This document shows positions 7,313-15,950 of a DNA stretch of 19,053 nt, piece by piece. Both the position numbers and the translations under genes were made by a program. Each line of letters starts with the position of its first letter. Positions within the stretch are counted from its first letter, which is position 1. Source of the stretch: Hydrogenothermus sp. Its GTDB lineage: Bacteria > Aquificota > Aquificia > Aquificales > Hydrogenothermaceae. The DNA is taken from NCBI GenBank assembly GCA_003978675.1, contig QNYP01000030.1:1-19053 (forward strand). The letters run 5' to 3'. Below the pieces are notes generated by a model, which did no database searches, was not told the origin of the DNA, and saw only the letters and a list, made by a program, of their open reading frames with translations.

Positions 7313-8041
7313 ATGGCAATAAATTTTCAACCTATCTATGTTTTAGCATCAGGTGGAGAGAGAGCTTTAGAGCAAATAGATAATACAACTAATAATCTAG
7401 CGAATGTTAATACATCAGGATTTAAAAAGTTAATTGTTAGAGAACTTAGTCAAAAAATACCTCAAAATAAAGGACAAAAAGGTGATTTGCTAGTATTTCC
7501 TAGATTTAAAGACACTGTAGTTATAACAACACAGGGAGGATTAAGAAAAACAGATAATCCTTTAGATGTGGCAATACAAGGTAAAGGATACTTTCAGGTA
7601 GAGACTCCTAATGGAGTAATGCTTACAAGAAATGGCCATTTTTTCTTTGATAAAAATGGTTTTTTAGTTGATGAAAATGGTAATTATGTTTTAAACAATT
7701 CAGGATCTAGAATTGCTCTAAATACAGAACAAAGGATAGGAACTAATATTTATATAAACCAAAAAGGTCAAATATTCCAAGACAATCAAGAAATTGGAAC
7801 GTTAGGTATTGTAAATTATGAAAAGATAAAGCCTGTAGGATATACATACTATAAACCTGATGGAAACCAGATAGAAGCAGAATATACTATTCTACAAGGA
7901 TTTTTAGAAGATGCAAATGTAAATCCTATTGAGGAAATGACAAATCTTATAACCCATCAAAGAAGAATGGATATCTATGGCAATCTAATTAAAGGACTTG
8001 ATAACATAGAACAAAAAACAAATGAAATTGGTAGAGCATAA
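7313..8041 (+). CDS. flgF: Flagellar basal-body rod protein, FlgF-like
   Basis: 242 residues of the rod/hook family. The N-terminal region has the signature NNLANVNTSGFKK (about 27-39) in an amphipathic helix. The central part matches the FlgF/FlgG pattern (NPLDVAIQGKGYFQVETPNG then LTRNGHFFFDKNGFLVDENG), and the C-terminal helix (INPIEEMTNLITHQRRMDIY-like) closes the coiled coil. It would be a proximal rod subunit exported by the type III system. I call it FlgF because it precedes a clear FlgG, is shorter and is more divergent; a second FlgG-type protein is the alternative. GGAG at 7305-7308 lies in the fliN tail, and only one base separates the genes. Confidence 0.87.
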   Translation: MAINFQPIYVLASGGERALEQIDNTTNNLANVNTSGFKKLIVRELSQKIPQNKGQKGDLLVFPRFKDTVVITTQGGLRKTDNPLDVAIQGKGYFQVETPNGVMLTRNGHFFFDKNGFLVDENGNYVLNNSGSRIALNTEQRIGTNIYINQKGQIFQDNQEIGTLGIVNYEKIKPVGYTYYKPDGNQIEAEYTILQGFLEDANVNPIEEMTNLITHQRRMDIYGNLIKGLDNIEQKTNEIGRA

Positions 8042-8047
8042 AGGAGG
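8041..8047 (+). promoter_or_regulatory. Strong ribosome binding site of flgG
   Basis: AAGGAGG begins on the last base of the flgF-like stop codon and lies 7 nt before the ATG at 8055. Together with the cheY site it is among the strongest in the window, consistent with FlgG being a multi-copy rod subunit. Confidence 0.65.
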
Positions 8048-8054
8048 ATAAAAT

Positions 8055-8855
8055 ATGATTAGGGCATTATGGACTTCATCTTCAGGAATGCAAGCTCAAC
8101 AAACAAATCTTGATGTTATTTCGCATAATATAGCAAACGTAAATACAGTTGGATTTAAAAAAAGTAGAGCTAACTTCCAAGATTTAATTTATCAAAATTT
8201 AAGAGATCCTGGAGTTATGAGTTCAAATGATACAAGAGTACCTACAGGAATACAGATAGGTTTAGGAGTAAAACTTTCTGATGTTTCAAAAACCTTTACA
8301 CAAGGAAGCTTAATAAAAACAGATAGACCTTTAGACCTTGCTATTCAAGGAGAAGGATTTTTTAGAATAGAACTTCCTGGCGGTGGAGAAGCCTATACAA
8401 GGGCCGGAAACTTCCAAATAGACCAAGACGGGTATATTGTTACTCCAGAAGGGTATAGACTACTTCCTAATATACAGATAAATGCTCCAGAAACACTTTT
8501 AAGCATAAACATAAGTGAAAATGGGAAAGTTTACGCAGTTAGGAATGAAGGTGGAGTTCAAACAACAGAAGAGTTAACTGATATAAGATTATATAGATTT
8601 ATAAATCCAGCTGGATTACAGGCTATAGGACAGAATTTATATAAACAAACAGATGCATCAGGAGAACCTATAGAAGGAGTTCCAAACACAGATGGTTTTG
8701 GTAAAATAGCTCAAGGATTTTTAGAGGCTTCAAATGTAAATATTGTTGATGAAATGGTGAATTTAATTGTTGCTCAAAGGGCTTATGAAATTAACTCGAA
8801 AGGTATAACTACTGCTGATGAAATGCTTAGAACAGTTGCAACTCTTAAAGGATAA
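8055..8855 (+). CDS. flgG: Distal rod protein FlgG
   Basis: 266 residues, the standard FlgG length. It starts MIRALWTSSSGMQAQQTNLD, followed by the family motif SHNIANVNTVGFKK (about 23-36). The core has DRPLDLAIQGEGFFRIELPG and YTRAGNFQIDQDGYIVTPEG, and the C terminus has the VNIVDEMVNLIVAQRAYEINSK helix typical of rod/hook axial proteins. It assembles the distal rod that passes through the P and L rings encoded downstream (flgI, flgH). It is exported without a cleaved signal. It sits 13 nt after the flgF-like gene, with a near-perfect ribosome binding site. Confidence 0.96.
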   Translation: MIRALWTSSSGMQAQQTNLDVISHNIANVNTVGFKKSRANFQDLIYQNLRDPGVMSSNDTRVPTGIQIGLGVKLSDVSKTFTQGSLIKTDRPLDLAIQGEGFFRIELPGGGEAYTRAGNFQIDQDGYIVTPEGYRLLPNIQINAPETLLSINISENGKVYAVRNEGGVQTTEELTDIRLYRFINPAGLQAIGQNLYKQTDASGEPIEGVPNTDGFGKIAQGFLEASNVNIVDEMVNLIVAQRAYEINSKGITTADEMLRTVATLKG

Positions 8856-8861
8856 GTGAAT

Positions 8862-8876
8862 ATGATGCTGAATTGA
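8862..8876 (+). other. Possible four-codon leader ORF before flgA
   Basis: ATG ATG CTG AAT TGA follows an AAAGGA (8847-8852) with 9-nt spacing and stops 5 nt before the flgA ATG. The flgA ATG itself has no ribosome binding site, so this mini-ORF could deliver ribosomes for re-initiation. It may equally be chance in an AT-rich spacer; no conservation can be checked here. Confidence 0.25.
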
Positions 8877-8881
8877 ATATT

Positions 8882-9808
8882 ATGCAAGCTTTTATAAAAA
8901 TTTTTCTAATTTTGCTTTTTTTGGCAAAAATTTCTTTAGGTGCACAAGTAGAAATTTATTTAAAAGAAATAGTTTACCTTTCTAAATATGAAGTTAATCT
9001 CTCGGATATTGCAGATATAAAAGCTAAAAATCAAAATTTAAAGAAATATCTATCTTCAATAATAGTAAAAAAAATATATGATAAAGGTGTAATTACAAAG
9101 GAAGATATACTCAAAAGCCTAAAAGAAAATTTTATAGATTTATCACAGGCTGTAATTCACGGAGAAAAAACTATAGTCGCTATAAAAAAAACTACTATAG
9201 ATAGGGTTTTTCTAGAAAAGCATATTAGAAATTACATAAGAAAATCTTATCCAAATGTTGAAATTGAAAATATTAGCATTAGAAATGTTTCTATAAGTGT
9301 AATTGGAAAACCAGAAATAATAGTAAAAGAAAAAGGAAAGACAAGTTCTTATATTTATTTATCTGTTATATTTCCAGATTTAAATAAAGAAATATCTGCA
9401 AGCGTAAGATACACACAGATAATAAAAGCAGTTGTAGCAAACTATCCTCTTCCTAAAGGGCATATAATAAAACCTAAAGACGTGAAAATATCTTATATAA
9501 AACCTAAAAGAATAAGAGGATATATTGATAAAATAGATTTAGTATTAGGGAAAAAATTAAAACGAAGCATTAAAAAAGATGAACCTATAGGTTTTAGAGA
9601 TTTAGAAAAAGAGTATTTAGTTCGAAAAAATAATAATGTAAAAGTTGTTTATAAGAAGGGAAGTTTTAAAATTGAGCTACTTGGAAGAGCTTTAGAAAAT
9701 GGAGAAAAAGAGCAAATTATTAGAGTTAAAAACATATCTTCAGGAAAGGTTATACAATGCAAAGTAATTGGAATAAACAAAGTAGAATTTTTATCTGGGG
9801 ATTATTAA
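8882..9808 (+). CDS. flgA: P-ring assembly chaperone FlgA
   Basis: 308 residues from ATG 8882; an in-frame TTG at 8873 would add three. The start has a signal peptide (IKIFLILLFLAKISLG, cleavage likely near residue 20), consistent with a periplasmic protein. The C-terminal half (about 185-308) is the SAF-type FlgA domain: NYPLPKGHIIKPKDVKI, then LGKKLKRSIKKDEPI and the closing segment around ENGEKEQIIRVKNISSGK. FlgA helps FlgI polymerise into the P ring. The N-terminal half is Lys-rich and poorly conserved. No convincing ribosome binding site precedes either start. Its end overlaps flgH by 52 nt, unusually long for this operon. Confidence 0.87.
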   Translation: MQAFIKIFLILLFLAKISLGAQVEIYLKEIVYLSKYEVNLSDIADIKAKNQNLKKYLSSIIVKKIYDKGVITKEDILKSLKENFIDLSQAVIHGEKTIVAIKKTTIDRVFLEKHIRNYIRKSYPNVEIENISIRNVSISVIGKPEIIVKEKGKTSSYIYLSVIFPDLNKEISASVRYTQIIKAVVANYPLPKGHIIKPKDVKISYIKPKRIRGYIDKIDLVLGKKLKRSIKKDEPIGFRDLEKEYLVRKNNNVKVVYKKGSFKIELLGRALENGEKEQIIRVKNISSGKVIQCKVIGINKVEFLSGDY

Positions 9809-10452
9809 TAGTAGCTTATATACTTAGCTTTTCCTGTGGAGAAAAAAAGCTAAATATGAGACCTTTTGACCCAAAACCTCCAGAAATTATAGATGAAGAG
9901 CCAAAACCTGCTCCTGGTTCATTATACTCTGGATATGATAACTTATTTTCAGATGATAAGGCATATAAAGTTGGAGATACTATTACTATAAAAATAGTTG
10001 AAGATGCTCAAGCTCAAGGAAGTATGCAAAGTGCTGCTTCAAGAGATAGTTTTATGAACTATGACTTTCCAACACCTACATTTTTAGGTAAACCTGTAAT
10101 AGGAAAAACACCTATAGCAGGTGTCCAAAATAACTCAAAAGACGCATTTAAATCACAAGGTAATACACGAAGATCAGCAAGATTAATTGCAAAGATAACA
10201 GCTAGAGTAGTTAAAGTTTACCCAAATGGAAATTTATTTGTAGTTGGTAAGAAAATTATAAGAATCAATGATGATACGCAAATTATTAGGATTTCTGGTA
10301 TAGTAAAGCCCACTTACATAGAGCAGGATAACTCTGTTGAATCTACGAGAATTTCTGACATGTATGTTGAGTATAATGGTAAGGGTTTTATTGCAGACCA
10401 TCAAAAACCAGGATGGCTTTACAGATTATTCACTAAAATATGGCCATTTTAA
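9757..10452 (+). CDS. flgH: L-ring protein FlgH
   Basis: 231 residues. An N-terminal hydrophobic stretch ends at LSFSC (Cys27), a probable but imperfect lipobox, since Leu is at -4 and not -3. Mature FlgH features follow: GSLYSGYDNLFSDDKAYKVGD, then ITIKIVEDAQAQGS, and the C-terminal block NLFVVGKKIIRIND through YVEYNGKGFI and GWLYRLFTKIWPF. FlgH forms the outer-membrane L ring around the distal rod, so the host should have an outer membrane. A ribosome binding site (AGGAAAGG, about 9741-9748) lies inside flgA, and the gene starts 52 nt before flgA ends. The end overlaps flgI by 13 nt. Confidence 0.93.
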   Translation: MQSNWNKQSRIFIWGLLIVAYILSFSCGEKKLNMRPFDPKPPEIIDEEPKPAPGSLYSGYDNLFSDDKAYKVGDTITIKIVEDAQAQGSMQSAASRDSFMNYDFPTPTFLGKPVIGKTPIAGVQNNSKDAFKSQGNTRRSARLIAKITARVVKVYPNGNLFVVGKKIIRINDDTQIIRISGIVKPTYIEQDNSVESTRISDMYVEYNGKGFIADHQKPGWLYRLFTKIWPF

Positions 10453-11549
10453 AAATGAGATACCTAAAGATTTTGCTAATCAGCTTATTAATATGGAATT
10501 TATCATTTAGTGCTTCTAAGGTAAAAATAAAAACAGAAGTAAATGTAGTAGGTGTTAGAAATAACTTCCTTGTTGGATATGGCATAGTGGTTGGGTTAAA
10601 CGGAACTGGTGATGGAACTACAAGTAGATATACACTTCTTAGTATTGCCAACATGCTACGAAAAATGGGAGTTTATATTGACCCAAATCAAGTTAGAACG
10701 AAAAACGCAGCAGCGGTAATAGTTACTGCTTCACTTCCACCTTTTGCAAAAAATGGAATGAGATTTGATGTGCATGTAAGTTCTTTAGGAGATGCAAAAG
10801 ATATTGCAAATGGTGTTTTAATAAGAACACCTTTAAGGGGACCTGATGGAAAAGTTTATGCTTTTGCCCAAGGTCCAGTTTCAACAGGAGGCGGTATAAC
10901 AGAGTCTAATAAAGGTGGAAAAATACAAAAAAATTTTCCTACGTCTGGAATAGTAGTAAATGGTGGTATAGTAGAGAGAGATTTACCATTTTCTTTTGAT
11001 AAACTAAATACCTTAACTTTAACTTTAAAAAAGCCAGACTTTAATATAGCTGACAAAATAGAAAATGCGATAAATAATTACTTTAATAAAAATATAGCAA
11101 AAGCTATAGATCCATCAACAGTAAAAGTAGATATTCCAAGTAATGAAGATAAAGTTAAATTTTTATCTAAGGTTTTAAATTTAGAAATTGAGCTTGAAAA
11201 TGAACCTGTTATTGTTATAGATGAAAGAACTGGAACAGTTATAATGAGTGGAGATATAGTGCTTGAGACTCCTATATATGTATCCCATGGAAATATTTAT
11301 GTAGAAGTGGTTAAAAAACCTATTATTTCTCAACCTCCTCCTTTATCAGGGGGAACCACCCAGCAAGAAACCCAGACTTTAACAAGAATTGTTGAAGAAA
11401 ATGGTAGAATTTTTGGAATAGAAAAACCAACATTGAAAGATTTAGTTGAAGCATTAAACGAAATTGGAGTGTCTCCAAGAGATTTAATTGCAATAATACA
11501 GGCAATTAAAAACGCTGGTAAAATACATGCAAAAATTGAGGTAATGTAA
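10440..11549 (+). CDS. flgI: P-ring protein FlgI
   Basis: 369 residues. It has a Sec signal peptide (about 7-25, ending NLSFSA) and then the strongly conserved FlgI body: VVGVRNNFLVGYGIVVGLNG, GTGDGTTSRYTL, the SLPPFAKNGMRFDVHVSSLGDA-type block and the AFAQGPVSTGG region. The C-terminal conserved block includes the VIVIDERTGTVIMSGD-type segment and the LVEALNEIGVSPRDLI helix. FlgI polymerises in the periplasm into the P ring around the rod, with FlgA as chaperone. ATG 10440 lies inside the flgH end. A second in-frame ATG at 10455, just after the flgH stop, also gives a good signal peptide and may be the true start; neither has a clear ribosome binding site. Confidence 0.95.
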   Translation: MAILKMRYLKILLISLLIWNLSFSASKVKIKTEVNVVGVRNNFLVGYGIVVGLNGTGDGTTSRYTLLSIANMLRKMGVYIDPNQVRTKNAAAVIVTASLPPFAKNGMRFDVHVSSLGDAKDIANGVLIRTPLRGPDGKVYAFAQGPVSTGGGITESNKGGKIQKNFPTSGIVVNGGIVERDLPFSFDKLNTLTLTLKKPDFNIADKIENAINNYFNKNIAKAIDPSTVKVDIPSNEDKVKFLSKVLNLEIELENEPVIVIDERTGTVIMSGDIVLETPIYVSHGNIYVEVVKKPIISQPPPLSGGTTQQETQTLTRIVEENGRIFGIEKPTLKDLVEALNEIGVSPRDLIAIIQAIKNAGKIHAKIEVM

Positions 11550-11852
11550 ATGAAAGTATACACAAAAGAAAGCGTTGTTCCTTACTGGGATGTACAAGGT
11601 TTAAACACTAAGAAAGACTTAGATGAAGTAGTTAAAGAGTTTGAAGCTATGTTTATAAAAATGATACTTAAAGAATTTAGGAAAAGTCTTCCTGAAGGAG
11701 GACTGTTTGGTAATACATTCTCTGCAAAAATGTATTGGGATATGTTTGATATGCAATTGGCTCAAAATATTGCAGAAAGTAATTCATTCGGTTTGCAAGA
11801 ATACATAAAAAATGCTATTTCTATTTATCAACAACATTCTAAAGAAGAATAA
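11550..11852 (+). CDS. flgJ: Rod-binding protein, FlgJ N-terminal type
   Basis: 100 residues matching only the rod-cap/rod-binding half of FlgJ: VKEFEAMFIKMILKEFRKSLPEGGLFG (about 28-54), then the MYWDMFDMQLAQNIAESNSFGL segment. It has no C-terminal muramidase domain, as is common outside the beta- and gamma-proteobacteria, so a separate peptidoglycan hydrolase would be needed to open the wall for the rod. It begins immediately after the flgI stop with GAGGT at 11538-11542 as ribosome binding site. Its place after flgH-flgI is the usual context for this protein. Confidence 0.87.
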   Translation: MKVYTKESVVPYWDVQGLNTKKDLDEVVKEFEAMFIKMILKEFRKSLPEGGLFGNTFSAKMYWDMFDMQLAQNIAESNSFGLQEYIKNAISIYQQHSKEE

Positions 11853-11864
11853 AATTATTAAATA

Positions 11865-13961
11865 ATGCCTGAAAGTTTATATTTATTTTTTACAAAATTA
11901 CAAAAATACACAGATGTAATAGTCATTGTCCTGATTCTTGCAATCTTAGGGGCAATGGTTCTCCCTGTGCCTCCAATATTATTAGATATTCTGCTAACTA
12001 CAAGTATTACATTTTCATTAACTATTTTAATGGCAACAATTTATATAAATAATCCTTTACAGCTTACTACATTTCCATCTTTGCTTTTACTTGCTACTCT
12101 TTTTAGGCTTTCTTTAAATGTTGCAACAACTAGAAGAATACTACTTCACGGACATGAAGGTATAGATGCTGCGGGACAGGTAATAAAAGCATTTGGAGAA
12201 TTTGTAGTTGGAGGAAATTATATAGTAGGTATTATTGTTTTCATTATTTTGGTTACTATTAATTTCTTAGTTATAACCAAAGGAACAGAGCGTATTTCGG
12301 AAGTTGCTGCTAGATTTACATTAGATGCAATGCCGGGAAAACAGATGGCAATAGATGCAGACTTAAATGCAGGTTTAATAGATGAAGAAGAAGCAAAAAG
12401 AAGAAGGGAGCAGATACAAAAAGAAGCAGATTTTTATGGAGCAATGGACGGTGCTGCCAAATTTATTAGAGGAGATGCAGTAGCTGGAATTATTATTACA
12501 CTTATAAACATAATTGGTGGTATAGCAATTGGTATTTTCCAGCATAATATGGATTTTCAAACTGCATTGAAAACTTTTACTATTTTAACTGTTGGTGATG
12601 GGTTAGTATCCCAGATACCTTCTCTAATTACCTCCACAGCAGCAGGCTTAATGGTAACAAGAGCAGTAGCAAAAGAAAATCTTGGTAGTGAAATATTAAG
12701 AGAACTTATTAGTTTTCCAAGAGCTTTGTTTATGGCATCAATTGCCCTTTTTATTATGGGAATAGTTCCGGGAATGCCAACAGTTCCATTCTTTTTACTA
12801 GGAGCAATACTTGCTGTAGCAGGTTATATGGTTCAATCTTCTATGAAGAAAAGACAGATACAGGAGGAAGAAGAAAAAGCCAGAGAATTGCTAAAAGAAA
12901 GTCAAACTGAAGAGAAAGAGGAACAACCAGAGGAACTTATAACTCAACCTGAAACTATAACTTTTGAAATAGGATACGGTCTTATTCCTTATGTTGACGA
13001 AAGTCAAGATGGAGAAGTTGTAAAGAGAATAAGGGCATTAAGAAAACAGCTAACAAGAGATTTAGGGCTTATTATTCCATTAATACATATAAAAGATAAT
13101 CTAGAACTGGGACAGGGTGAATACAGAGTATTAATCAGAGGTATAGAGGTTGCTAAAGGAGAAGTAATGCCTGGATACTTTCTTGCAATAGATACAGGAA
13201 ACACAAAAGGAGTAATAGAAGGTATTAAAACAAAAGACCCTGCATTTGAGCTTGATGCTTACTGGGTAAAACAAGAAGATAAAGATAAAGCAAAGATGCT
13301 TGGATATACAGTTGTTGATGTTCCAACAGTTATTATTACGCATCTATCTGAAACACTAAAAAGACATGCTTATGAAATACTTGGAAGGTCTGAAACTAAA
13401 GAGCTTGTTGATGCAGTAGCAAGAAAATATCCGATAGTAAAAGAAATTGTGCCAGAGCAGGTTCCACTTAATATACTACATAGAGTTTTACAAAACTTAC
13501 TAAAGGAAAATATTCCTATTAAAGACCTACTGACTATAATAGAAACACTATCTGATAATATTATAAAAACCAATGACCCAGATGTTTTAACAGAGTTTGT
13601 TAGACAATCTTTAAACAGGCTTATAACTTCTTTGTATGCAAAAAATAAGACTCTTTTTGCAATAACATTATCACCACAAACGGAAAACAAAATACTTGAA
13701 AAAGTAAAACAAATAGAAGGAGGACTTCCTCCTATAGAACCGGCTTTTGTTCAAAGTTTAATTTCACAATTAACCCAATTTGCCGAAAAATTCATTATGA
13801 ATCAGGCTCCGCCTGTTTTACTTACATCTCCAGCTATAAGGAGATATGTAAAGCAGATGATAGAAAGTTATTTGCCAAACTATGTAGTTTTATCATATAG
13901 TGAAATAGACCCTAAGGTAAAAGTTAATATTTTAGGAACTGTAGATGCAAACGGAAATTAA
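11865..13961 (+). CDS. flhA: Flagellar type III export gate protein FlhA
   Basis: 698 residues, standard length. The N-terminal half (about 15-325) holds the eight expected membrane helices. It includes the FHIPEP signature (ARFTLDAMPGKQMAIDADLN and following) and the MDGAAKFIRGD segment, whose D195 matches the Asp reported as important for proton-driven export in Salmonella FlhA. The C-terminal half (about 360-690), after a Glu-rich linker, is the cytoplasmic ring domain that docks chaperone-substrate complexes. FlhA is the export gate for rod, hook and filament proteins. No clear ribosome binding site precedes the ATG. It overlaps flhF by 17 nt. Confidence 0.97.
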   Translation: MPESLYLFFTKLQKYTDVIVIVLILAILGAMVLPVPPILLDILLTTSITFSLTILMATIYINNPLQLTTFPSLLLLATLFRLSLNVATTRRILLHGHEGIDAAGQVIKAFGEFVVGGNYIVGIIVFIILVTINFLVITKGTERISEVAARFTLDAMPGKQMAIDADLNAGLIDEEEAKRRREQIQKEADFYGAMDGAAKFIRGDAVAGIIITLINIIGGIAIGIFQHNMDFQTALKTFTILTVGDGLVSQIPSLITSTAAGLMVTRAVAKENLGSEILRELISFPRALFMASIALFIMGIVPGMPTVPFFLLGAILAVAGYMVQSSMKKRQIQEEEEKARELLKESQTEEKEEQPEELITQPETITFEIGYGLIPYVDESQDGEVVKRIRALRKQLTRDLGLIIPLIHIKDNLELGQGEYRVLIRGIEVAKGEVMPGYFLAIDTGNTKGVIEGIKTKDPAFELDAYWVKQEDKDKAKMLGYTVVDVPTVIITHLSETLKRHAYEILGRSETKELVDAVARKYPIVKEIVPEQVPLNILHRVLQNLLKENIPIKDLLTIIETLSDNIIKTNDPDVLTEFVRQSLNRLITSLYAKNKTLFAITLSPQTENKILEKVKQIEGGLPPIEPAFVQSLISQLTQFAEKFIMNQAPPVLLTSPAIRRYVKQMIESYLPNYVVLSYSEIDPKVKVNILGTVDANGN

Positions 13962-15090
13962 AGTTTATGAAGGAGAAGATCTGCAAGAGCTTATAAATAA
14001 GGCAAAAGAGGAACTAGGGGAAAATATAAGAATTTTGTATTATGAAGAGATTTTTGAAACTGTATGGTGGCTACCTTTTAAAAAGAAAAAAAAGTTTAAA
14101 CTATTTGTAGAGAAGGAAAATAAACAAAAACTTGCTAAAGAAACATTTAATTTTGAAGAAATTTTAGAAAAAGTAGAAAGTATAGTAGAAGAAAAACTAA
14201 AAACAGCAGTTCCTAAAGTAATTGAGCCTCCTCCTCATATAGAAGCAAAAAAGAATATTCATTATGAACAGTTAAAAGATTTTACAGGGGAAGCCTTAGA
14301 TTTAATAGAAATTCTTTTAGATAAAGGTGTTGATATTGATGTTGCTAAAAAAGTTATAGAACCTGCCTGTGGGTTAGATTTAGAAACTGGAAAAATGGAT
14401 TTAAATGAAGCAACATTTAAAGAAGCCCTCACAAAAGGTATAAAAAATACTATATCTTTTATAGGAGATTTTAATATAGATGAAAATATAAATACATTTA
14501 AAGTTATAGCATTTGTAGGACCTACAGGGGTAGGGAAAACCACAAACCTTTTTAAGATAGCATCTGAGTTTATTCTGAAAAAAGACTTAAAAGTAGGAGT
14601 TATATCGACAGATACATTTAAAGTAGGTGCTATTCAGCAAGCTAGATACTACGCAAATATACTAAATATTCCATTTTTTACTATAGGAGATGCAAAAAAG
14701 CTACGAAAAACTCTTTTAGAACTTGCTGATATTGATATAGTATTGATTGATACAGTTGGAAGAAGCCATTATGATGCGTGGAAACTTGGAGAAGTAAAAG
14801 AAATCCTAAGAGGTGGGTTTGACTGGATGGAAGCTACTTTAACAATAAGTTGTAATTATAATCCAGAAGAAGCATTAAATATAGTAAATAGTTTTCGTTC
14901 ATACTTTCCTGTAAAATCTTTATTCTTTACCAAAATAGATGAAACATCAAAACCAGGACTAATATTAAATCTACCTGTAATAACAGGTCTTCCTGTTTCG
15001 TATATAAGCACAGGTCAAAGAGTACCAGAAGATTTAGAGGTTTTAACTCCAGAGCTTATTGCGTCTTACATACTTGGTGAAAAAAGATGA
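13945..15090 (+). CDS. flhF: Flagellar placement GTPase FlhF
   Basis: 381 residues. The N-terminal basic domain (about 1-110) is typical of FlhF, including EELGENIRILYYEE. The SRP-type NG domain follows: P-loop GPTGVGKTT (192-200), the TDTFKVGAIQQ motif, DTVGRS (from 269) and KIDETSKPG for guanine-ring contacts. FlhF marks the cell pole and recruits early flagellar components; GTP-bound dimers are disassembled with help from FlhG. With flhG next door this implies polar flagella whose position and number are controlled. AGGA at 13931-13934 supports the ATG inside the flhA end. The gene overlaps flhG by ATGA. Confidence 0.95.
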   Translation: MQTEIKVYEGEDLQELINKAKEELGENIRILYYEEIFETVWWLPFKKKKKFKLFVEKENKQKLAKETFNFEEILEKVESIVEEKLKTAVPKVIEPPPHIEAKKNIHYEQLKDFTGEALDLIEILLDKGVDIDVAKKVIEPACGLDLETGKMDLNEATFKEALTKGIKNTISFIGDFNIDENINTFKVIAFVGPTGVGKTTNLFKIASEFILKKDLKVGVISTDTFKVGAIQQARYYANILNIPFFTIGDAKKLRKTLLELADIDIVLIDTVGRSHYDAWKLGEVKEILRGGFDWMEATLTISCNYNPEEALNIVNSFRSYFPVKSLFFTKIDETSKPGLILNLPVITGLPVSYISTGQRVPEDLEVLTPELIASYILGEKR

Positions 15091-15947
15091 ATATAAACCA
15101 ACAAGCCCAGAAACTTCTTGAGCTTGTAAATAAGAAAAATCAAGAGAAGCACAGCAAGTTTATCTCTATTGCTTCAGGAAAAGGAGGTGTTGGTAAAACA
15201 AATTTTGCTGTTAACCTGTCTTACATATTAGCAAACAGATTTGGTAGAAGAGTTCTTCTTATAGATGCAGATATGGGAATGGCAGATGTTCATGTAATAC
15301 TGAATTTAAAACCTCAAAACAATTTAAAGGCATTACTTTCAGGGAAAAAACCTCAAGATATAGTAGTAAATTCAAAAGGATTTGATGTTTTACCGGGATT
15401 TTCTGGAATAGATACTCTAGAAGACTTAGAAGATTTTATGATGATGAAAATAATTAACGATTTAACAGACTTTTCTAAGGATTACGATTTTGTAATTATA
15501 GATACTGCTGCAGGAATTGATAGTAAAGTTATTTCATTTATTAGAGCATCTAGTAGATGCTATGTAATAACAACTCCAGAACCTCCTGCAATGATGGATG
15601 CTTATGCATTAATGAAATCAATTTATAAAATTTATAACTATACAAACTTCAAACTTGTCGTTAATATGTGTAAAAACAGAAATGAGGCACTATTTACATA
15701 TGATAGATTAAATAGTTCTTTTAAAAGATTTGTAAATAAAAGTATAGAACTTGCAGGCTGGATACCTTACTCTCAAACTTTAAATAAATCTATAAAATCT
15801 AAAAAGCTTATATCTGAAGTTTTTCCATCTGATGATTTTACAAGGGCAATAACAGCGATTGCTTCAAAAGAAGTAGGGGAAGATTACGATTTTGAAAAAG
15901 ATGGAAACTTCTGGAAGAAACTAATGAGTTTTTTAAAAAAAGAATAG
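15087..15947 (+). CDS. flhG: MinD-like flagellar number regulator FlhG (FleN/YlxH)
   Basis: 286 residues. An N-terminal helix (NQQAQKLLELVN, about 4-15) resembles the DQAxxLR activator motif by which FlhG stimulates FlhF GTPase. Then comes a deviant Walker A (GKGGVGKT, 31-38), the LLIDADMGMADVHV segment, the IIDTAAGID switch II block and the TTPEPPAMMDAYALMK region, all as in MinD/ParA ATPases of the FleN subgroup. The C terminus (about 275-286, FWKKLMSFLKKE) could be a membrane-targeting amphipathic helix. The ATPase dimer limits flagellar number. Translation is coupled to flhF through the 4-nt ATGA overlap, and fliA follows after 3 nt. Confidence 0.94.
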   Translation: MNINQQAQKLLELVNKKNQEKHSKFISIASGKGGVGKTNFAVNLSYILANRFGRRVLLIDADMGMADVHVILNLKPQNNLKALLSGKKPQDIVVNSKGFDVLPGFSGIDTLEDLEDFMMMKIINDLTDFSKDYDFVIIDTAAGIDSKVISFIRASSRCYVITTPEPPAMMDAYALMKSIYKIYNYTNFKLVVNMCKNRNEALFTYDRLNSSFKRFVNKSIELAGWIPYSQTLNKSIKSKKLISEVFPSDDFTRAITAIASKEVGEDYDFEKDGNFWKKLMSFLKKE

Positions 15948-15950
15948 ATA

